Positions 1 through 8,320 of a stretch of DNA of 64,000 nt are shown in pieces. Numbering within the stretch: the first letter of the stretch is position 1; every line of letters begins with the position of its first letter. Both the position numbers and the translations under genes were made by a program. Source of the DNA: Algoriphagus machipongonensis (GTDB lineage Bacteria; Bacteroidota; Bacteroidia; Cytophagales; Cyclobacteriaceae); NCBI RefSeq assembly GCF_000166275.1, contig NZ_CM001023.1:1-64000 (forward strand). The letters run 5' to 3'. The notes beneath the pieces are model-generated. The model worked only from the letters and a program-made list of their open reading frames with translations. It had not been told where the DNA came from and searched no databases.

Positions 1-1084
1 ACCGTAATCGTATAGTTCAGGGTCGCCGGTGCACTGATGCTCGTCGGATCAACCGTCTTGGTGATGTCGATCGCAGCACTCTGTGTGATCGTCGTAGTCG
101 CACTCGCCTCATCCTGTTCCGTCTCGTTGCTGTTCACAAACGCCGTGTTCACAATGTCGTCTCCAGCGTCAATATCATCCTGGTCGGCATCATAGCTCGC
201 ATAGTATACCCATGTCTCATCCAGATCCAACTCCCCGTCGTTGTCCGTATCACCGTTATCCAATACCAGCGGAGTCACTCCGTCTGTGAATGGATCGGTT
301 ACCACCACGCCGGTCAAGCTTACGTTGCCCTCGTTGGTTACCGTAATCGTATAGTTCAGGGTCGCCGGTGCACTGATGCTCGTCGGATCAACCGTCTTGG
401 TGATGTCGATCGCAGCACTCTGTGTGATCGTCGTAGTCGCACTCGCCTCATCCTGTTCCGTCTCGTTGCTGTTCACAAACGCCGTGTTCACAATGTCGTC
501 TCCAGCGTCAATATCATCCTGGTCGGCATCATAGCTCGCATAGTATACCCATGTCTCATCCAGATCCAACTCCCCGTCGTTGTCCGTATCACCGTTATCC
601 AATACCAGCGGAGTCACTCCGTCTGTGAATGGATCGGTTACCACCACGCCGGTCAAGCTTACGTTGCCCTCGTTGGTTACCGTAATCGTATAGTTCAGGG
701 TCGCCGGTGCACTGATGCTCGTCGGATCAACCGTCTTGGTGATGTCGATCGCAGCACTCTGTGTGATCGTCGTAGTCGCACTCGCCTCATCCTGTTCCGT
801 CTCGTTGCTGTTCACAAACGCCGTGTTCACAATGTCGTCTCCAGCGTCAATATCATCCTGGTCGGCATCATAGCTCGCATAGTATACCCATGTCTCATCC
901 AGATCCAACTCCCCGTCGTTGTCCGTATCACCGTTATCCAATACCAGCGGAGTCACTCCGTCTGTGAATGGATCGGTTACCACCACGCCGGTCAAGCTTA
1001 CGTTGCCCTCGTTGGTTACCGTAATCGTATAGTTCAGGGTCGCCGGTGCACTGATGCTCGTCGGATCAACTGTCTTGGTGATGT
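1..1084. repeat. 339-bp tandem repeat, three full copies plus a partial one
   Basis: The same 339-base unit begins at 1, 340, 679 and 1018. By eye the first three copies are identical base for base. The fourth matches to 1070, has one mismatch at 1071, matches again to 1084, then diverges into older modules. 339 is a multiple of three and encodes 113 residues of the adhesin. The unit is G+C richer than its surroundings (33 of the first 60 bases are G or C). The array continues past the left edge, so the true copy number is unknown and could be collapsed in an assembly. Confidence 0.97.
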
Positions 1085-3212
1085 TCAATACTGGATTTTG
1101 AGGTAAATTAACAGTCTCGCTATCCGTATCAATTTCAGATTCATCTGAATCAGCTGTTGCAGTATTGTCTACTTGACCCGTGTTGATATCATCTTGAGTC
1201 ACCGCATAAGTTGCAGTATAAATCCATGTTTCTCCAACTTCTAAAATATCATCATCTCCCGTATCTCCACTCACATAATCAATACTTGAAAGCCCTGGAA
1301 GGGGATCTGTTACAGTAATAGTTGTCAAGCTTACATCTCCTCCATTACTTACTTCAAATGTGTAAGTAATGGTCTCCCCTACGTTGGCATAAGTATCATT
1401 GTTCTCATCATTGAAAACACCCGTTTTAATAATCTCAATAACTGGATCTTGACAAATAGGGACAATAGTTGGGTTATCATTGTCAGTTGCTGAACCCGAA
1501 AGGTCTTCAACTGTATGCCCGTTTGCCACACCACTTACGGTAGCTTGGTTTTCAACTTGTCCATTTTGAATATCTGTTGCGGTAATAGCATAGGAAGCTT
1601 CGTAAACCCAAGTTTCACCAACCGATAAAATATCATTCACATCCCCATCGCCATCATCAGTTCTTGTTAATGAAACAATTGGGTTTGGAGCTTCAAAAAG
1701 TGGATCTGTAATCTGAATATTAGAAAGATCATAAGTTCCATTATTAGTGACAGTAAAACTGTAGTTAATTGTTGGGTTAGTAGTTGGATCCAAGCAATTA
1801 TCCGGGCTAAGTACATTTGTATACTCTTTCACTAAAGCAATACTACACTGAGCCACATTCACGGTAACTTGAGCCATACCACTTTCGCATTCAGTTCCGT
1901 CGATTCTCGTTTGAGTAATATAATAAGTATAAGTATCTGCTGTCGCTGTTGAAATTGTCGGTGCTACTGCTAATGGAAGCATATTTTCATCATACCAAGT
2001 GATTTCGTAGTCAGAAGAAATAGGCACCACAGATAATAATTGATCTCCAGAGTCTACACAATAATCAAATGATGCAGGTGAAGGCATTGGAGAAGGATCA
2101 GGCTTAATAATTAAAACATCTATAGTTTCAGAACAAGTTTCACCATCAGTTACCAAAACGGTATATGTTCCTGCGGATAAACCTGTCTGATCTTCAGCAT
2201 CAGTAACTAATCCAGATCCATCTAATGTGGACCATTGAAAAGTATAATTGCCATCACCGCCAGAAACAGTTATATCAATCGAACCTGTATTGGAATCAGT
2301 ACAATCATCATCAACTTTATTTGAAACAACTATTTCTATTGACTCATTAAGGACAACTGTTTTCTCCAATGATTTTGTAATTCCTTCACTTTCCACTTCC
2401 AAAGTAACAGAATATGAACCTGCCTGAGTAAAGTCAATATTTTGAGGATCTGAAACAGAGGACGTTGCTGGATTACCATTTGTAAACGTCCATGTATAAG
2501 TATAGTCGGCAGGATCTCCACCTGTTGTTAAATCAATAAAATCAACTGTGAAATCATCACAGTTGGTTACGAAATCAAAGTTAGCTACCAAAGGAGTTCT
2601 AACTAAGAGTCCTGGCTGTGTATAATAACACTGTGAATTCCTTAATATCGCAGAACAAGACCCATCACCTGCATTTCCAGTGGTCCATGTCATGTAGATA
2701 TTTTTGATTTCAATTTTATCTCCATAAGTCCAATTGAAATCAGATATTTTGTAAAATAGTCCAGTTTGGTTTGGAACATTTTGACCTGAAAATAAACAAA
2801 GAGCATTTGTAGGCACTTGCGGAACATCATTTACAACCACATCGTACTGAAGGTACAGGTTATAAGCATTGCTAGAACTACCTCCGAATTTTACCCAAAT
2901 CTCTCCTTCAACATTATCACCAATGTTATAGTTTACGTTATAGGGGTCTAAAATATTCCCATCAGTATCCCTAAACTCTACATCCGAAATGGTCACATTA
3001 TTCTGCGGACAGCCCGGAGGACTATTTGGATCGATGTTAATTGGATAGGTTCCGACAATTTGGGAATAAACCGTCTGACCCGTCACGAAAAATAAAAGGA
3101 ACATCAAACCAGTAGCTAAAAATCTTTTTACACTTTGGTAAGCTTTCCCCTTTTCGAAAAATCCACTCTTATGTGGTCGGGCCTTGAATTGACAATTGGA
3201 TAAAGTGTCCAT
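1..3212 (-). CDS. giant repeat-containing secreted adhesin, C-terminal part outside window
   Basis: An open frame starts at ATG 3212 and continues without a stop to the left edge (1070 codons visible). A basic N-terminus is followed by a hydrophobic signal segment near residues 30-50 ending in VYSQ. Next come a Cys-containing domain of unknown type (about 52-205), a PKD-like domain (about 209-274, with YTWTFTNG), a SprB-like repeat (about 294-367), an Ig-like domain with paired Cys (about 370-450), and DUF11/DUF7507 modules from about residue 453. The first two modules are diverged; from about residue 705 they become identical 113-residue copies. Each carries a calcium-binding-like Asp-rich stretch (DNGDTDNDGELDLDE). 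Proteins of this type in Bacteroidota are usually exported by the type IX system and act in adhesion or gliding; the C-terminal sorting domain would lie outside the window, so that is inference. Confidence 0.85.
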   Translation of the reverse strand, partial: MDTLSNCQFKARPHKSGFFEKGKAYQSVKRFLATGLMFLLFFVTGQTVYSQIVGTYPINIDPNSPPGCPQNNVTISDVEFRDTDGNILDPYNVNYNIGDNVEGEIWVKFGGSSSNAYNLYLQYDVVVNDVPQVPTNALCLFSGQNVPNQTGLFYKISDFNWTYGDKIEIKNIYMTWTTGNAGDGSCSAILRNSQCYYTQPGLLVRTPLVANFDFVTNCDDFTVDFIDLTTGGDPADYTYTWTFTNGNPATSSVSDPQNIDFTQAGSYSVTLEVESEGITKSLEKTVVLNESIEIVVSNKVDDDCTDSNTGSIDITVSGGDGNYTFQWSTLDGSGLVTDAEDQTGLSAGTYTVLVTDGETCSETIDVLIIKPDPSPMPSPASFDYCVDSGDQLLSVVPISSDYEITWYDENMLPLAVAPTISTATADTYTYYITQTRIDGTECESGMAQVTVNVAQCSIALVKEYTNVLSPDNCLDPTTNPTINYSFTVTNNGTYDLSNIQITDPLFEAPNPIVSLTRTDDGDGDVNDILSVGETWVYEASYAITATDIQNGQVENQATVSGVANGHTVEDLSGSATDNDNPTIVPICQDPVIEIIKTGVFNDENNDTYANVGETITYTFEVSNGGDVSLTTITVTDPLPGLSSIDYVSGDTGDDDILEVGETWIYTATYAVTQDDINTGQVDNTATADSDESEIDTDSETVNLPQNPVLNITKTVDPTSISAPATLNYTITVTNEGNVSLTGVVVTDPFTDGVTPLVLDNGDTDNDGELDLDETWVYYASYDADQDDIDAGDDIVNTAFVNSNETEQDEASATTTITQSAAIDITKTVDPTSISAPATLNYTITVTNEGNVSLTGVVVTDPFTDGVTPLVLDNGDTDNDGELDLDETWVYYASYDADQDDIDAGDDIVNTAFVNSNETEQDEASATTTITQSAAIDITKTVDPTSISAPATLNYTITVTNEGNVSLTGVVVTDPFTDGVTPLVLDNGDTDNDGELDLDETWVYYASYDADQDDIDAGDDIVNTAFVNSNETEQDEASATTTITQSAAIDITKTVDPTSISAPATLNYTIT

Positions 3213-3709
3213 ATCGTATTTATTTAAAATTTTTCGAGTTCGTAAAACTTTCGTCGATAATTACTTTTTTAATTTTTAATTGGACTTTAAAAGATTTTTT
3301 AAAAATCATCTGGTACAAATCCAATATAAAATATCACTTAGATTTCTAGCCTTCTGCCTTCAGCAAGCCTTGGACATACGCTTATCAATCCTTAATTGCA
3401 GTAAAAATACATTTTTTTGCTTTTCATATCCAAATAAAGTTGGAAAAAAGTTTTTACGTAATGCAATTTTTTATTTATGAAATCAATTTTAAAGTATTTA
3501 AAAGTGATTTATAGCGGTTTGAAATGCTAAATGAAGTGCATAAAAATCATTTAAAGGCACTTATTGATATCTGTCAAAAAATATTTCATGAATACTCCTT
3601 TTTGAACTTAAAAATTTATCTTCTCACCAGATTTTATGAGAAATCTTTCATATCCCCCTTTTTACACCCTTAAGTCCTTCGTACAAACACCAATAAATAA
3701 GCTGACGCA
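3213..3709. other. long AT-rich intergenic region between divergent genes
   Basis: About 500 bases separate the adhesin start from the aldehyde dehydrogenase start. The stretch is strongly AT-rich with homopolymer runs. A 66-codon frame inside it has no recognisable product. Promoters for both divergent genes must lie here, but no convincing complete promoter was found. Confidence 0.6.
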
Positions 3710-5125
3710 GTGGATACTCCTGATTTAATAAACAAGACCTTTCTAGCCCAAAATAAAACCGCCCTATCATGGCGGAACTCTACTACAGACCAAAGAATTG
3801 AACGCCTAAAAAAAATCAAAACCTGGGTACTTGAAAATGAAAAAAAGATTCAAGATGCGCTATTTGAGGATTTCAAAAAACCAGCAGCTGAAACAACCTT
3901 AAGCGAAATTTACCCACTAACCTCAGAAATCAATCATGTAATAAAAAACCTGGCAACTTGGGTAAAACCAAAAAAAGTGCCCAGCACCCTGGCAATGGCT
4001 GGCACAAAATCTAAAATCTATTATGAGCCAAAAGGGGTTTCCCTCATTATTAGCCCATGGAATTACCCTTTCAATCTAGCCATTGGCCCACTGATTTCAG
4101 CTTTGGCAGCAGGGTGTACAGCTATAATTAAACCTTCTGAACTTACTCCACATACTTCGGGACTAATTAAAAGTATGATAGCAGAGCTTTTTGAAAGTTC
4201 AGAAGTGGCCGTATTTACGGGAGATGTAGAGGTTTCCAAAAACCTTTTAAAATTTCCTTTTGACCACATTTTCTTTACGGGTAGCCCTACAGTAGGTAAG
4301 ATAGTTATGGAAGCGGCCTCCAAAAATCTCAGCTCCATTACACTTGAACTCGGAGGAAAATCTCCCACAATTATTCATGATTCAGCTGACTTAAAAGATG
4401 CGGCTGAAAAAATTATCAAAGGAAAATTTATCAATTGCGGGCAGACTTGTATCGCTCCGGATTATGTTTTGGTTCAAAATCAAGTCAAAGAGGAATTGAT
4501 GATGGAAATGAAAGTAGCCATTCAGAAAATGTATGATCCGGAATATAAAGGGATTGAGCATTCTAAAGATTTGGCAAGAATTATCAATCAAAAAAACCAC
4601 ATAAGGCTGGAACAGTTAATCCAAGATGCGATTGAAAAAGGAGCAAAATTTGAATTTGGAGGAAACATCACTCCTGAAACTCTTTATATAGAGCCAACCA
4701 TCCTTTCTAACCTAAATGAAAATATGGACTTGATGAACGAGGAGATTTTTGGTCCTATCCTGCCTATTTTAACCTATGAGGATATCCAAGAGGCCATTGA
4801 CCTGATCAATTCTAAACCAAAACCTTTAGCACTTTATTATTTTGGTAAGGATGATGAGACTACAAACAAAGTAATTTCAGATACCAGTTCAGGTAATGCT
4901 GTAATAAACGATTGTGTATTACACTACCTTCATAAAAATCTACCTTTTGGAGGTGTAAATAATAGTGGTATTGGAAAAGCTCATGGACATTATGGATTCC
5001 TTGCTTTTTCAAATGAAAAAGGGGTTCTTAGACAACGAGTTGGTTTTAACAATTCAAGTATGATTAAACCTCCTTATGGGATCAAGGTTAATAAAATCAT
5101 CTCCTCACTTATCAAATGGTTATGA
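3710..5125 (+). CDS. aldehyde dehydrogenase, class 3-like
   Basis: NAD(P)-dependent oxidation of aldehydes to carboxylic acids. The 471-residue protein has the family landmarks: SPWNYP with Asn118, KPSELTPHTS near 141-150, the nucleotide-binding FFTGSPTVGK near 188-197, catalytic Glu213 in LELGGKSP, and catalytic Cys247 in NCGQTC. The C-terminal FGGVNNSGIGKAHG and the short length are typical of the ALDH3 branch, which handles fatty or aromatic aldehydes. The start used is GTG at 3710, since the first in-frame ATG lies about 96 residues in and would remove conserved sequence. It overlaps the next gene by 4 bases, so the two are probably translationally coupled. Confidence 0.93.
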   Translation: MDTPDLINKTFLAQNKTALSWRNSTTDQRIERLKKIKTWVLENEKKIQDALFEDFKKPAAETTLSEIYPLTSEINHVIKNLATWVKPKKVPSTLAMAGTKSKIYYEPKGVSLIISPWNYPFNLAIGPLISALAAGCTAIIKPSELTPHTSGLIKSMIAELFESSEVAVFTGDVEVSKNLLKFPFDHIFFTGSPTVGKIVMEAASKNLSSITLELGGKSPTIIHDSADLKDAAEKIIKGKFINCGQTCIAPDYVLVQNQVKEELMMEMKVAIQKMYDPEYKGIEHSKDLARIINQKNHIRLEQLIQDAIEKGAKFEFGGNITPETLYIEPTILSNLNENMDLMNEEIFGPILPILTYEDIQEAIDLINSKPKPLALYYFGKDDETTNKVISDTSSGNAVINDCVLHYLHKNLPFGGVNNSGIGKAHGHYGFLAFSNEKGVLRQRVGFNNSSMIKPPYGIKVNKIISSLIKWL

Positions 5126-5991
5126 AAAATCGATTTTTTAAATTTAATCTTGCCCTAATAATTCTAGGAGCAACCTTTTTATATTCCTGTAATTCTGACC
5201 CAGAAAGCCCCAGATTAGACCCTCTTCAGGCCATAGATCTAATAGATGAATCCTACGGGGAATCTTCTTCCAATACCATGGATGTTTTTCTACCAGCGGG
5301 CAGATCTGAAACTGAGACATCTTTAATAATCTATATTCATGGTGGAGCCTGGATATCAGGAGACAAAAGCGAGTTTTTAGAATTCAAACCCGTCATGGAA
5401 AACTCATTTCCAGAGTATGCATTTATATCTATTAACTACCGATTACTCAATCTTTCATCCGGGGATGGGAAATTTCCCGATCAAGAAAATGATGTTATTG
5501 AAGCGATTGAGTATGTTCTTTCTAAAACCAAGGAATGGAATATTTCGGATCAGATAATACTAGCTGGGGCAAGTGCTGGTGGTCATTTAGCTTTGCTTCA
5601 TAGCTACAAACATCAAGAAATTGGAGATATTCAAGCTGTCTTCGCCTTATTTCCCCCCACAGATCTTAGTAGTTTATATGATTTTAACTCCGTAACCAAA
5701 CAGGGTTTAGAGGTATTATTAAGTGGTACACCAGACTCGCAAACTGCAGCATACATGGAGTCAAGCCCAATCGAATATGTGAGTTCTAACTCAATCCCAA
5801 CTATCTTTTTTCATGGAACTGAAGATACTGTAGTACCCATTTCACAAAGTGATATGCTGTCAAACAAATTAGAAATTGCAGGAGTCCCTTTTTATTATGA
5901 GTCTATTCCTGGAGAAGGGCATGGATTTAAAAACTCAGTTTACCCTGTAATTATTCAAAAAGCGGCAGACTTTATTAATGAAGAGCTATAA
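5122..5991 (+). CDS. lipoprotein alpha/beta hydrolase (esterase)
   Basis: Secreted serine esterase of the BD-FAE/carboxylesterase-like group. The ATG at 5122 is preferred over 5116 because it gives an ATGA overlap with the upstream stop and a compact lipoprotein signal. Counting from it: hydrophobic 8-22, lipobox ending LYSC with Cys23, oxyanion motif HGGAW at 73-77, nucleophile Ser151 in GASAG, Asp235 in HGTEDTVVP, and His267 in GEGHGF. It should be anchored to a membrane facing the periplasm or surface. Coupling with the aldehyde dehydrogenase suggests ester cleavage followed by aldehyde oxidation, but the substrate is unknown. Confidence 0.88.
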   Translation: MKNRFFKFNLALIILGATFLYSCNSDPESPRLDPLQAIDLIDESYGESSSNTMDVFLPAGRSETETSLIIYIHGGAWISGDKSEFLEFKPVMENSFPEYAFISINYRLLNLSSGDGKFPDQENDVIEAIEYVLSKTKEWNISDQIILAGASAGGHLALLHSYKHQEIGDIQAVFALFPPTDLSSLYDFNSVTKQGLEVLLSGTPDSQTAAYMESSPIEYVSSNSIPTIFFHGTEDTVVPISQSDMLSNKLEIAGVPFYYESIPGEGHGFKNSVYPVIIQKAADFINEEL

Positions 5992-6014
5992 AAAAACCCT
6001 GCATATGCAGGGTT
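5990..6014 (-). terminator. intrinsic terminator of the sigma-factor operon
   Basis: The palindrome aaccctgcatatgcagggtt at 5995-6014 is followed on the minus strand by a run of seven T. It lies a few bases past the stop of the minus-strand gene ending at 6022 and also directly follows the plus-strand esterase stop. Confidence 0.85.
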
Positions 6015-6021
6015 ACCATTT

Positions 6022-6264
6022 TCAGACTTTTTCTAGTCCCGTAGACTGTGCCCTCGATTTGATGGCGTTTACTACTTTTTCGGAAGGTTGAAGCTTGATT
6101 TGATCTAATTGCTCTATTGTGCTCAGCATCTCCACATATTCTTGCATCAGTGACTCATCACTATGCAAGGCCTGCACTAAAAGCTCTTGCTCATCCTCCG
6201 TCATTTCCTGATAGATATATCGTATCAGGTCATTTGGGGTAAATAATTTTATCATAGGCAACAT
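6022..6264 (-). CDS. small anti-sigma-like protein
   Basis: An 80-residue acidic, soluble, helix-rich protein without membrane segment or Cys/His zinc motif. It starts within the 3' end of the ECF sigma gene (35-base overlap with the first start; the ATG encoding MIKLFTPND, at 6255, is an equally likely start). The tight overlap implies translational coupling and matched amounts, as expected for a regulator that binds the sigma factor. The N-terminal part (LIRYIYQEMTEDEQELLVQAL) resembles the short helical region at the start of anti-sigma factors, but it lacks the usual transmembrane half. Function is inferred from position. Confidence 0.6.
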   Translation of the reverse strand: MLPMIKLFTPNDLIRYIYQEMTEDEQELLVQALHSDESLMQEYVEMLSTIEQLDQIKLQPSEKVVNAIKSRAQSTGLEKV

Positions 6265-6832
6265 TAAGGTGTTTCATTTTCTTTCTTAAGTGGATTAAAG
6301 CATATCGCATTCTTCCTAATGCAGTATTGATGCTAACTCCTGTTTTATCTGCGATCTCCTGAAAACTCATGTCCATATAATGCCTCATGATCAGGACTTG
6401 CTTTTGATTCTCAGGTAATTCATCAATAAGCTTTTTTACCAACTCTATCGTTTCATCCCTCATTTGTCGATCCTCAACCGTATCCTCAGCAAAATTCAAT
6501 GAATTGAAAATATTCGATCCATCTTCCATTCGGATGGTCGGATATCTTTTTGCTTTTCTGAAATGGTCAATCGCCAAATTATGAGCAATTCGCATTACCC
6601 AAGGTTGAAATTTCCCCTCCTCATTGTATTTGTCAGATTGTAACGTATTTACAACTTTGACAAATACCTCTTGTAAAAGGTCTTCAGAAATTGCCTGATC
6701 CTTCACAATCAGGAATATCGTTGTGAATAATTTATTCTGGTATCGATCTACTAATAGATCAAAGGCAGCATCGCTCCCATTTCTGTATTGAGCTATCAAC
6801 TCGCTGTCTTTTGGACCTCTTCTATTACGCAT
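6230..6832 (-). CDS. RNA polymerase sigma factor, ECF family
   Basis: A 200-residue ECF sigma factor. Region 2 spans about residues 20-95 (DLLQEVFVKVV, then WVMRIAHNLAIDHFRK for promoter -10 contacts and melting). Region 4 spans about 135-185 (ELPENQKQVLIMRHYMDMS followed by the helix-turn-helix FQEIADKTGVSINTALGRMR). It directs RNA polymerase to a specific promoter set. It is followed by an overlapping small gene that may regulate it. Similar sigma factors are common and conserved in Cytophagales; its regulon cannot be read from here. Confidence 0.95.
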   Translation of the reverse strand: MRNRRGPKDSELIAQYRNGSDAAFDLLVDRYQNKLFTTIFLIVKDQAISEDLLQEVFVKVVNTLQSDKYNEEGKFQPWVMRIAHNLAIDHFRKAKRYPTIRMEDGSNIFNSLNFAEDTVEDRQMRDETIELVKKLIDELPENQKQVLIMRHYMDMSFQEIADKTGVSINTALGRMRYALIHLRKKMKHLNVAYDKIIYPK

Positions 6833-7181
6833 TTTAAGTTGGTTTATGAAAAACGTAGAAGTCTATACCATAGTATGATTTATAGTGAAACAAATTGAAA
6901 TAGCTTTAAAAATATAATTTCAATTCTATCCTTGCAAAGAAAATCTTTGTTTTCCAGAAGCAAAAAAAGAGGAAATTAAGGAATCCAAATATTATTTTGA
7001 ATAACTAGCAAATAACACTCTTTTTAAAAACATTTATTGAAATTGGAACAAACATTAAATCAATGACTATGCCAAAAAATGTTAAATTTTGAAACTAATA
7101 TTAAGGAATTTAAACAATCTCAGTCAGGAGAATTACAGTCCTTTGATTACCTTCGTGATTGCATAAAAAAATTGATTGAAA
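6833..7181. other. intergenic region between the sigma factor and DUF3127 genes
   Basis: About 350 AT-rich bases between divergent genes. Apart from the possible sigma-operon promoter, no gene, hairpin or repeat was recognised. Confidence 0.5.
6909..6938 (-). promoter_or_regulatory. possible Bacteroidota promoter for the sigma operon
   Basis: On the minus strand a TTTG box (6938-6935) is followed after 18 bases by TATATTTT (6916-6909). This is close to the Bacteroidota consensus TTTG then TAnnTTTG, with the last G missing. It would start transcription about 70 bases upstream of the sigma-factor ATG. Confidence 0.3.
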
Positions 7182-7535
7182 ATGGAATTAAGCGGAAAAA
7201 TTATCCAAGTATTACCTGAAGTTGGGGGAAATTCCAGAAATGGAAATGCATGGAGAAAACAGGAATATATACTGGAAACTGGAGGAAACTATCCTAAAAA
7301 AGTATGTCTATCTCTATGGGGAGACAAAATAGACCAATTTGGAATGCAGGTTGGAGAAGAAGTAACCTTAGGAGTAGATGTAGAGAGTAGGGAATACAAT
7401 GGAAGATGGTACACAGATGTACGAGCTTATAAAGTAGATAGAACTGGCGCTCAAAATCAGGCCCCATCTACTAATTCAATGCCTGAAGTAAGTAGCTTTC
7501 ATTCTGACAGCGAAGAAGACACTTTACCCTTTTAA
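7182..7535 (+). CDS. DUF3127 domain protein
   Basis: A 117-residue protein made almost entirely of the DUF3127 domain (MELSGKIIQVLP through WYTDVRAYKVDR), followed by a low-complexity acidic tail ending EEDTLPF. That tail resembles the acidic C-terminal tip of bacterial single-stranded DNA-binding proteins (DDDxPF), and the domain has an OB-fold-like strand pattern. A nucleic-acid-binding role is therefore plausible, but it is inference. The ATG at 7182 is preferred to a TTG two codons earlier. The next gene starts 12 bases after the stop. Confidence 0.8.
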   Translation: MELSGKIIQVLPEVGGNSRNGNAWRKQEYILETGGNYPKKVCLSLWGDKIDQFGMQVGEEVTLGVDVESREYNGRWYTDVRAYKVDRTGAQNQAPSTNSMPEVSSFHSDSEEDTLPF

Positions 7536-7547
7536 AAATTAGGAATC

Positions 7548-8006
7548 ATGTGGGATGACTTTGATGACGATTCGTCCTGGGATGAAGAAGATGATGATGG
7601 TCTTGACCATGAACAAAAAAGGATTTATGGACATCCTTTAATGAAAAAGGCTCAAGACATTGTCAGGTTGACTCATGCATTAGTGGGCAGTCTGGACGAA
7701 GCAAGGAAAGAACTGTATGGGGGAATTATGATGGAAGATGCAACCATGATGACCTCCAAGTTTGCAGGCGCTGAATCTTGTGAAGATTACGTGCAAAAAA
7801 TGGAAAATGCGGTCATTATGAAGGTGCATGCCAAAAGTCTTCGAAGTATGTCTTATCAACTGGCGGTAGAATCGACTCATGCTGAAGAGCATCTTCAACT
7901 TTTGCGAGACGCAATTGAGGATTATCGAAAATTATTTGTGACTTGGATCAACGGCTTTGACAGTTCTGAAAAAATGGATGATGGCTGGGGAATCTTTACC
8001 GGTTAA
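7548..8006 (+). CDS. conserved acidic hypothetical protein
   Basis: A 152-residue soluble protein of unknown function. It opens with a very acidic stretch (about residues 2-22, mostly Asp and Glu) followed by a helical bundle-like region with no membrane segment or signal peptide. It sits 12 bases downstream of the DUF3127 gene and is probably co-transcribed with it. The 3' end overlaps the convergent small membrane gene by four bases. No family is recognised. Confidence 0.75.
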   Translation: MWDDFDDDSSWDEEDDDGLDHEQKRIYGHPLMKKAQDIVRLTHALVGSLDEARKELYGGIMMEDATMMTSKFAGAESCEDYVQKMENAVIMKVHAKSLRSMSYQLAVESTHAEEHLQLLRDAIEDYRKLFVTWINGFDSSEKMDDGWGIFTG

Positions 8007-8152
8007 ATTTTCCCTCCACCAAATTTAAAACCCATCCAGGCTCCACCTAACATCAAAATAAGGGTAATCACCAGCAAGAGAATGAGAATATTCAATGGAA
8101 TCTCCCATTTTTCTCCTCCCACGGTAAATCGAATTGGTTTTTTCCAGTTCAT
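8003..8152 (-). CDS. small single-pass membrane protein
   Basis: A 49-residue protein starting at ATG 8152 (MNWKKPIRFTVGG). It has one hydrophobic helix (LNILILLLVITLILMLGG) and a glycine-rich C-terminus (GFKFGGGKI). A longer frame reaches 8209, but its extra N-terminus lies in the inverted-repeat element beginning at 8165, so the shorter start is preferred. Function unknown; it may be a small inner-membrane protein. Confidence 0.6.
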   Translation of the reverse strand: MNWKKPIRFTVGGEKWEIPLNILILLLVITLILMLGGAWMGFKFGGGKI

Positions 8153-8164
8153 ATGATATAGTAT

Positions 8165-8317
8165 AGGCTGTCTCCTATTAGTGTTGTGACACATTGAGTG
8201 TCCCGACAAAGTACTTGATCGAAATGTTTCTTATTTCGTTTTATTAGGCCTTCGCTATACGCGACTCACGTCGCTCCTCTGCTCAGGCTGACAAATTTGA
8301 GACTTTTGAGACAGCCT
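8165..8317. mobile_element. MITE-like element with 10-bp inverted ends
   Basis: AGGCTGTCTC at 8165-8174 is exactly complementary to GAGACAGCCT at 8308-8317, giving a 153-base element with no coding capacity. Its inside is richer in G and C than the flanks and contains short hairpins and the string gctcaggctgac, reminiscent of small dispersed palindromic repeats in Bacteroidota genomes. No target duplication was confirmed. It could alternatively be a degenerate terminator region behind purE. Confidence 0.4.
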
Positions 8318-8320
8318 CTT

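Noticed and set aside
1..3212. High-identity repeats considered as an insertion sequence
   Set aside because: Units are in-frame coding modules of one protein with no terminal inverted repeats or transposase.
3280..3480. 66-codon plus-strand frame after the adhesin start
   Set aside because: Low-complexity AT-rich sequence with no domain; looks like chance in an intergenic region.
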